Shown here in pieces: positions 8,778 to 14,391 of a DNA stretch of 14,391 nucleotides (its first letter is position 1; each line of letters opens with the position of its first letter). The notes beneath the pieces were generated by a model. It saw only the letters and a program-made list of their open reading frames with translations. It searched no databases and had not been told where the DNA came from. Origin of the DNA: Russula earlei (taxonomy: Eukaryota; Basidiomycota; Agaricomycetes; Russulales; Russulaceae); assembly GCA_025769875.1 (NCBI GenBank), contig JAGFNK010001138.1, positions 1 to 14,391 on the forward strand, read 5' to 3'. A program made the position numbers and the translations under genes.

Positions 8778-9384
8778 GATGATGGTCAGCGCCTGGGCTT
8801 TCTCAGCGCGCCATACACGCTCGGCTGCTGCGGTGCGTTCAGCCTCCGACATTGACTGATGCTCGCCGATGTAGGCATCGATAAGCGCCTGCTGTGCGGG
8901 AGAGTTTGCGTTGCGCCGACCGTCATGTGGGGTATAGAGCCACCAGTGGACAGCGAAATATACGGTCCAGATGGTATTCAGGACATGATCGGCGAAGAAG
9001 ATATGTGCAAAGTAAAGCATATGCTTCGGATCCTCCTGTGTGGTACGAAAAGTGAGTCGGGATGAGAGAATTGAATGAATAAGCGAACGTTGTTGACGGC
9101 GCGGATGCCCCACGTGAGGGCAACGAGGGCGAGGGCGGAGTAGATGTATAGGGTAAGTTGAGCAGCATTGCCGCCTGCACCCGTAAGCAAGGCGATTAGG
9201 CCGTAAATACCAGCGACCTTGTTAAGAACCTGATGGCAGGTGTTAGAAGCGGGGGGGGGGGGATCGGGTTGTGGGTTCGCACCGCAAAAAGAACGACAAG
9301 CGTGACGCCTGCCTTGAGATCGAGAAGACCAAGCATTGAAGCCAGAGGCCTCGGCCTGAGTTCTTGCCTGAGGGTGAGTTTCAT
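8205..9384 (-). CDS. kei1: Inositol phosphorylceramide synthase regulatory subunit Kei1
   Basis: Model: complement(join(8205..8693, 8757..9035, 9089..9229, 9283..9384)), 336 residues, all introns GT-AG of 53-63 nt. Recognisable Kei1 blocks, in order: LGLLDLKAGVTLVVLFA (18-34), VLNKVAGIYGLIALLTG (35-51), QLTLYIYSALALVALTWGIR (58-77), HMLYFAHIFFADHVLNTIWT with VYFAVHWWLYTPHDGRRN (86-123), ILGWLIK then FYFAALLYSFAHHLRRGTYR (about 168-194). These are four or so membrane segments. In yeast, Kei1 is a Golgi subunit of IPC synthase with Aur1, needed for complex sphingolipid synthesis, and is processed by Kex2 (known). Here a long Pro/Ser-rich tail (about 200-336) follows, with VGSFADFVSAPP and a basic RRPRRTR at 284-290, a conceivable processing site (inference). 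The start is the first ATG before the conserved block. The last exon and the end of exon 3 were duplicated into 4284-4747. Intron 1 carries a run of 12 C (minus strand). Confidence 0.9.
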
Positions 9385-9600
9385 GGGGTGCACATGTAAA
9401 TGTAAAAAGGAGTGGAAGGGAGGAAGGGAATGCTGGGCAGCTGCGCGACAAATAATCTCGTTGGGTGGACGCCCGGCATCTCGCTCGGCATGAGGAAACA
9501 GAGCCTTGTCGGAGTTTGATATATCCGGCGTATTCCGACAGCGCGAATGGCTCACGCCAAAACGCTCGCTCGCACCGCCCGTGTTGTAATAAACTAAGTT
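9385..9600. promoter_or_regulatory. Shared divergent promoter region, kei1 / eIF4E2
   Basis: 216 bp separate the two start codons, so both promoters and 5' leaders must lie here. No clear TATA box is seen near either start. The length and head-to-head layout suggest, but do not prove, a bidirectional promoter. Confidence 0.45.
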
Positions 9601-10614
9601 ATGGCCAATTATTTCTCCAACCTCTCATCCACTTCAACTCAATCCCGTTTTCTTTCAAACAAGGACAAGGACTCCTCACAACTATCATCAACCACCGTCG
9701 TAGCAACCACCATCGGCTCCTCGCCTTCCCCTTCGCGCGTACCATCTAAACACTTCTCGACCACCCTCTCGGATGACCAGAAAGGTTCCTCCATGAGAGA
9801 AAAAAGTCCGACCGCATCGTCGGCAGGACTCCCCACATTGTCTGTCCACCCTCTCCGTAGCACGTACGTACGTCCTTCGGTCTTGAAACAGATCTAGACA
9901 ACCCGCGTCCGACGTTCTCATCTTTCTCTCGCCCATAGATGGGTCTTTTGGTTCCGCCAGCAGCGCGCGCCAGGAAACAAGATCACTAACTACGAGGAGG
10001 GCATCAAAAAGATCTCCTCCTTTGCTTCGGTCGAGTCCTTCTGGTCCCTCTGGACGCACCTCCATCCACCCTCCGCTCTTCTACCCACGACAGATTACCT
10101 CCTCTTTCATCAGGGTGTCCGCCGCCCCGTATGGGAGGACCCGCTCAACCTCCCAGGCGGAAAATGGATCCTCCGTCTCCGCAAGGGCGTCGCGGATCGC
10201 ATCTGGGAGGACCTCGTCCTGGCCCTCATTGGCGACCAGTTCGCCGGCGTCGCACCGACGCACGAGGACGAGTGGCCTGAGATATGTGGGTGCACGATTA
10301 GCGTGCGTCAGAACGAGGATATCCTCAGCGTCTGGAATCGAATTGATGAACCCAAGCTGCGCGAACGCATCAGGTACGTCTCGTTCGATCGCCTCTTTCT
10401 TCCCGCACCGAGATGACATCTGTCTGGCGTATCACAGAGACAGAATACGCGCCGTGTTGCATCTCCCACAGTCCACCATCATGGAGTACAAATCTAACAA
10501 CGGTGCGTCCACCTGGACTATTCCTTTCTTTCCCCTCTAAATCAATGGTCAGACTCCATGGCCGACAAGTCCTCCTTCCGCAATTCAATCATTGACCGCA
10601 CGCCACTTTCATGA
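9601..10614 (+). CDS. Class II eIF4E-family cap-binding protein (4EHP/eIF4E2-like)
   Basis: Model: join(9601..9863, 9939..10373, 10438..10502, 10553..10614), 274 residues; introns of 75, 64 and 50 nt with GTACGT, GTACGT and GTGCGT donors. Residues 1-80 are a Ser/Thr-rich, probably disordered extension. The eIF4E fold begins at HPLRSTWVFWFRQQ and continues with SFASVESFWSLWTHL, RRPVWEDPLNLPGGKWILRL and ICGCTISVRQNEDILSVWN, ending IMEYKS...SSFRNSIIDRTPLS. Of the two cap-stacking aromatics, the first is Tyr106 (ITNYEEG) where eIF4E1 has Trp, and the second is Trp153 followed by Glu154. The Trp-to-Tyr change is the mark of 4EHP/eIF4E2. Such proteins bind the mRNA cap but bind eIF4G poorly and usually repress translation (known for animals). 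FWSLW (122-126) is the dorsal partner-binding site. About 9 extra residues (APTHEDEWP) sit before ICG compared with human 4EHP. It is divergent from kei1 and convergent with PAF1. Confidence 0.9.
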
Positions 10615-10802
10615 CCATAATTATACCGTTCTTTGTATTTGGGAGGCCAGAGTGTGTCGCGATGTTCTTCTGTAACCTTCTTGTCTACACACTGTCTACG
10701 CCCACTGCTCGACATCATGTGAAAATGGGTGCGAAATCTCCACATATAACAGGAGGGAGCATCGGCAACACAAAATAGTAGGCGACATACGATATGCATC
10801 GG

Positions 10803-12537
10803 CTATAATTGATTCTCCACTACTCCAACGACCACCTCGCCTTGTCCGTCTACATCCGCATCACCATCACCGTCGGCATCGGCATCGGCGTCGTCCTCGC
10901 CTTCCGCATCTGCCGATTGCAGTAGGTACATTGGATCGCGTACCTCTGCGAGTGCCTCGGCACGCTCGTCCGCTTCTTCCTGGCTCGGCGGGACATGTGC
11001 GACCCGTACGAGTGCCCATTTGTCCCGGAAGCGCTCGATAGGCTAAAGTTCGTAGGCGTGAGCGAAACGTCGTCTTCCAGAGGTGTCGACGGCAACGAAC
11101 CTCCGTCCGCTTTTTTTTGAGCAACATCTTGCGCTCTATAACCTTGTAGTACGCTCCAGCGCGCGGGGCTTCACCATCTATTAGACCGTTGGAGGTGGGT
11201 GACGATACGTCGCCTTCGTCAAAGACGAGGAGGAATTCATTGGGCACTTCTTGCTCAACCTTGACTACTTCGTAGTCTCGAACAAAGTGGAACTCAGTAG
11301 CCTATTCGGGCGACAGCCAACGTCAGAACAAGCACGGAGGGAAGACGGGTAAATAAAGGTGGACCTCTTCCTCGTCTTGCAGAGAGTCGATACCCCGCGG
11401 GTCTCCTCGCGAATCCTTGAACTGTTCCGCGGCATCGTCATCTTTTGTGAGATAGTACGAGAGGAAGTGATCGCCATCCGACTCCATTGGGCGCATGATC
11501 GCACAGTCCAGTCGGGGGTCATCCAACTGCGGCCAAAAAAAAAAAAAAAAAAAAAAAAAAACCCGGTTCATCAGCCATCCTGCATCGGAGCAACAGCAAA
11601 GCGCACCTCGGGCCCGCGCTCGCCTGGCCGCTCACTGAATCGAAATAGGTCATACGCGTTTGCCCACACGTCCGCATCCGGAAGCACCTCGTACGTCGCG
11701 AGGGCGCGTAAACGCGGCTTGGTCGGATGTCGCAACGCGCCGAGTTGGTCTGCGCCACGTGCCGCGGCGAAGGAACTCTCGATGGAGGCGAGCTGGGCCT
11801 CGCGCGATATGTCCACCACCTCGCTTGATCTACAAAGAAAGCGTCGAGAATGGAGGGAAGACATCACAGACCGTGCCAGAGCAGACAAGGGAGGAAAGGA
11901 CGAACATGTCGACGGCCGCGGGGCGTGGTGCCGGGCCCGAGCTGTCGCGCGATATGTACTCTGTCTTGCGCAGCCACGAGACATGCGTCGCGACGGGTGG
12001 TGTCCCCACTGCGTGATGGCCGTGACCGTGGTGAGTGTGATGTCGTCCAAAGTCGAGCGCGTTGCCTGCGGGATCGAGCAGCAGCGCTTGGTCTTTTGGA
12101 TCGAGCAGTGGCGGGTTTCGCGGGTCCGGGTTTAAGGCTGCGGTGAAGCGAACGACATGGGGAGAGAGCGTCAGCGAGGGCTTTTGTGAGGAGAGGGAGG
12201 GAGGGGAAAGCGGGCTTGGGTCAGTCGATGCGCACCGCGGTCGTCCGCGCCGTCTTCCCAGAGCGCTTCCCATTTTCCGAGATCGAGCGGCATGCCGCAC
12301 TCGGCGTCGACCACCATGGGGAGCAAGGCCTCGTTCGTGGCGGCGTCGAGAAATTCGGGTCGCGTGTAGCGTTTTGGGTTGGTTGGGATGTGGAGGAGCT
12401 TGGGCGGACATGGTGGGGGGGGGAGTGGGTTCTGGTAGCGGACCTTGACCAAGAGGTCGAGCTTACTGTGTCACTGTGTCAATACATGTTCGACATTGGC
12501 TGGGTTTGCGGGACGCGCACCTCTTTCGCGAGATCAT
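10803..12537 (-). CDS. PAF1: RNA polymerase II-associated factor 1 (Paf1 complex subunit)
   Basis: Model: complement(join(10803..11042, 11101..11301, 11365..11526, 11607..11829, 11906..12137, 12236..12465, 12521..12537)), 434 residues, close to yeast Paf1 (445). All six introns are GT-AG and frame-consistent. The start is a tiny 17-nt first exon (MISRK) that splices in frame into SKLDLLVKVRYQNPLPPPPC, the typical Paf1 N-terminus. Other blocks: MPLDLGKWEALW, VSWLRKTEYISRD, ANAYDLFRFSERPGER, DDPRLDCAIMRPMESDGDHF followed by LSYYL (from 236), ATEFHFVRDYEVVKVEQEVP then NEFLL, and FRDKWALVRVAHVPPS. The C-terminus (about 400-425) is an Asp/Glu/Ala-rich acidic tail, as in the family. Paf1 is a scaffold of the nuclear Paf1 complex, which travels with RNA polymerase II and supports H2B ubiquitination and H3K4/K36 methylation (known). 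A His-rich stretch (115-124) is an oddity. Intron 4 holds a run of 27 T. It is divergent from the CRAL-TRIO gene with 121 bp between starts. Confidence 0.92.
11535..11561 (+). repeat. Run of 27 A (T run in PAF1 intron 4)
   Basis: A pure 27-nt A run on the plus strand. On the coding strand it is a T run just before the GGCCGCAG acceptor of PAF1 intron 4 (11527-11606), i.e. in the position of the polypyrimidine tract. Its length is probably variable and may be misassembled. Confidence 0.95.
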
Positions 12538-12658
12538 CGAGTGTGGGATGGTTCAGAGGCGCGCGAGGCGGACAAGGCAGGGCTGCCCCACGTCCACGTG
12601 GCCTGAGATTATCATTAAAGCCGGTTCTTCGCTTCGGCGCCGTTATCGTCCCACCATT
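12538..12658. promoter_or_regulatory. Very short divergent promoter region, PAF1 / CRAL-TRIO gene
   Basis: Only 121 bp lie between the ATG of PAF1 (minus) and the ATG of the Sec14-like gene (plus). Both 5' leaders and core promoters must fit here or overlap the opposite gene. No TATA box is obvious. Co-regulation from a bidirectional promoter is possible (inference). Confidence 0.45.
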
Positions 12659-13893
12659 ATGTCGTCCGTCATCGTACCCGCAGATACGGATCCTGAGACG
12701 AAGCCTGAGCAAGCTACGGCAGGAGACGATGCAGACAAAGAGCCGCAGAACGCCCTCACTCAAAAATTCACCGAGAAAGAGTGGGCGGCGCTGAAGGAGT
12801 TCCGTGTGCGTCCCACCCGCGTGTCGCTCAACTCGCGCTTCGTTCCTTGCCCACTCACGGCCGCTGTCCTCTTTCAGCCTCTCCTGCCAGATGTTCTGGA
12901 AAAGGCTTATGAGGGCAAGGAGGACGCGCGGACGACACCTATTGTCCTGTGGGGTGTTACCCTTGACCCCAGCGGGAAGAAAGACGCGCGCGCGAGCGTC
13001 GTTCTGATGAAGTGGCTTCGTGCGAGGTGTGTTTCCACATATACGTTGTCTTGCTTTGTGCGGTCTTATACACGGGCCGAAGAAATCTGAACGTGAGCGA
13101 GGCAATGGCATTGATGGTCGACACGCTTCGCTGGCGCGAAGAGTTCAACATCGAGAGTGTGATGGCAGAGACATATCCCGACGTGTTTGATGGATTCGGT
13201 CACTTGTATGGACGAGATAAGGAAGGGCGGCCTATCATGTAATGTTCCTCTTCCACCCTGATCATTGGCCATTGGAGTTCATTGCGTTCGTAGGTATAAC
13301 ATATATGGTAGGAATAACGACCTTACTACTGCATTCAGCGACGTGCAGCGGTTCATTCGGTACGGTCCTTTATCTTTATCCAACTTGATCGTTGACCTTT
13401 TGCCCTCGAAACGTAGATGGCGCATCGCGTTGATGGAGAAAGGCATCACTTTAGTAGACTTCGAAACCGTCGACCAAATCGTCCAGGTGCACGGTAAGGG
13501 CTATCCCTATTCCCATAGAGCATGTTATTGACTGATTTCTATAAAGACTACGAAGGTGTGGGCCTTGGCAGCCGCACCACAAACTCAAAGGCCGCCGCTT
13601 CTGCGCTATCTACCATTTTCCAGAACCACTATCCCGAATTTCTCGTGCGTATCGTATTCCTGCTTTCCTCAAAACTCTGATGTCTGTGCCAGGCGAAAAA
13701 GTTTTTTGTGAATGTTCCGTCGATCATGACGTGGATCTTCTGGCTATTCAAGCCCGTGCTGCCTCCTGCTACGCTTGCCAAGATGAAAGTTGTCGGCCAC
13801 GGTCCAAGTGCGATCGGAAAGGAGCTTCTCCCGCTCATTGACGTCAAAGAGCTGCCGACGCACTATGGTGGCGTCGTAGAGGACGCATGGTGA
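12659..13893 (+). CDS. Sec14-like CRAL-TRIO phosphatidylinositol transfer protein, Sfh5-like
   Basis: Model: join(12659..12805, 12878..13026, 13083..13238, 13294..13359, 13417..13493, 13547..13644, 13693..13893), 297 residues; six GT-AG introns of 48-72 nt, all frame-consistent. Intron 1 is 72 nt without a stop, so retention would also leave the frame open. Residues 1-49 are polar and low-complexity (start MSSVIVPADTDPETKPEQ). The CRAL-TRIO N-terminal helices follow (TPIVLWGVTL, VVLMKWLRARNLNVSEAMAL then MVDTLRWREEFN). The lipid-binding domain comes next: RPIMYNIYGRNND, FIRWRIALMEKGITLVDFE, QIVQVHDYEG, AKKFFVNVPSIMTWIFWLFK, and the end LPTHYGGVVEDAW. The LWGV, NIYG and WRIALMEKGI blocks and the FFVNVP string point to the Sfh5 branch of Sec14 proteins. 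That branch is described as phosphatidylinositol transfer protein, and yeast Sfh5 binds heme (known); whether this one does cannot be judged. The start is the first ATG after the divergent promoter. Confidence 0.88.
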
Positions 13894-13942
13894 ATGTTTT
13901 CGTTTCGTTGTTCCCCCGGGCTCGTTGTGCCTATGAATTTGA

Positions 13943-14391
13943 CCTTCCTGTTCGGTCGTTCACTTTACACTCCCCTTCCTAGCAATACCCTACATCCATA
14001 CCTCCTACACACAATACAATCACCCCGATCACCGAAACGCAGAACTGGACATACTAGCGCTCGGGGAGATAGAGCACCTTGCTATATTCGAACCAGCGTC
14101 TACATCCACTATCTGCGGTTTCATCCCAGCGCCGCGCCATCACCTATATAGCCCGATTTCTGCTTCATCTCGCCTGTCGCTGTCGTCCCAAGGCCAGGTT
14201 ACCACCGCTCGTCCTTCATCCCTACGGCTGCAACGGAAGCTGGTAATATCCAAGGGGATGGTCAATTGCCCGAAACACTTGTCGTACAATCGGCCACTTT
14301 CCGGTTGCCGTAGAACTGTTGGTAAACCATTTGAGCAGATAGCCAACCGACTGCCGCCGTACCGTGTCAGGTCCGGAGACGCGAGGGTGAG
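13943..14391 (+). other. Plus-strand frame open to the right window edge, possible partial gene
   Basis: After the CRAL-TRIO stop, a frame on the plus strand stays open for 149 codons, from just after a TGA at 13940-13942 to the end of the window. An acceptor-like CTTCCTAG precedes 13983, and the text then reads IPYIHTSYTQYNHPDHRNAE, LDILALGEIEHLAIFEP and so on. The only ATG in frame is 14258-14260. The sequence ends in GGTGAG, which could be a splice donor. A second frame (13894-14151) is also open, and a TATATA occurs at about 14148. I recognise no family; it may be the 5' part of the next gene, a 3' UTR of the CRAL-TRIO gene, or chance. Confidence 0.3.

Noticed and set aside
11535..11561. 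A27 as the poly(A) tail of a retroposed element
   Set aside because: It sits in the polypyrimidine-tract position of a consistent intron; no element body or target-site duplication was seen around it.
11359..12135. 258-codon plus-strand frame opposite PAF1
   Set aside because: It is antisense to three well-supported PAF1 exons and runs through the A27 tract; it has no recognisable motif.
12479..13111. 210-codon minus-strand frame opposite the CRAL-TRIO gene
   Set aside because: It overlaps exons with clear CRAL-TRIO motifs and the PAF1 start region; it reads as a shadow.
14040..14110. Possible tRNA (a TTCGAA string near 14087)
   Set aside because: No acceptor stem, D-arm or anticodon arm can be formed around it.

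Overview
The window looks like nuclear DNA of a filamentous basidiomycete, probably an Agaricomycete. Every gene I could model is cut by several GT-AG introns of about 43-120 nt, the intergenic gaps are short, and the left end carries a TPR/CHAT protein of a type that is multiplied in mushroom-forming fungi. I saw no bacterial, viral or CRISPR features. I could not run homology searches, so family calls rest on protein motifs I recognise and on splice models that keep the reading frame.

Layout, left to right. (1) 1-2236, minus: a TPR/CHAT protein whose CHAT domain runs off the left edge and whose frame is broken once near 377-385. (2) 2756-4747 and 6817-8777: a direct segmental duplication of about 2 kb. 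Each copy holds a PQ-loop membrane protein gene (plus strand) followed by the 3' end of kei1 (minus strand). Copy A (2750-3826) has an open PQ-loop frame but only a cut-off kei1 tail (4284-4747). Copy B has the whole kei1 gene, but its PQ-loop gene has lost the original ATG and carries a deletion that creates an early stop. (3) Between the copies lies about 2 kb of unrelated DNA with a candidate 59-residue secreted protein (5116-5338, minus) and otherwise no convincing gene. (4) 8205-9384, minus: kei1, the inositol phosphorylceramide synthase subunit. (5) 9601-10614, plus: a class II eIF4E (4EHP type). (6) 10803-12537, minus: PAF1 of the Paf1 transcription elongation complex. (7) 12659-13893, plus: a Sec14-like CRAL-TRIO protein close to Sfh5. 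(8) 13894-14391: no established gene, but one plus-strand frame stays open to the right edge.

The right half is a compact housekeeping block of alternating divergent and convergent pairs (kei1<->eIF4E2 share 216 bp; eIF4E2 and PAF1 converge with 188 bp; PAF1<->sfh5 share 121 bp). The left half is the dynamic part: a member of an expanded family with a frameshift, a segmental duplication with unequal decay of the copies, and an orphan-like secreted protein. I did not find an obviously new molecular system. The most informative signal is the PQ-loop/kei1 duplication, where compensating indels across an intron, a start-codon loss and a deletion show the two copies on different paths.
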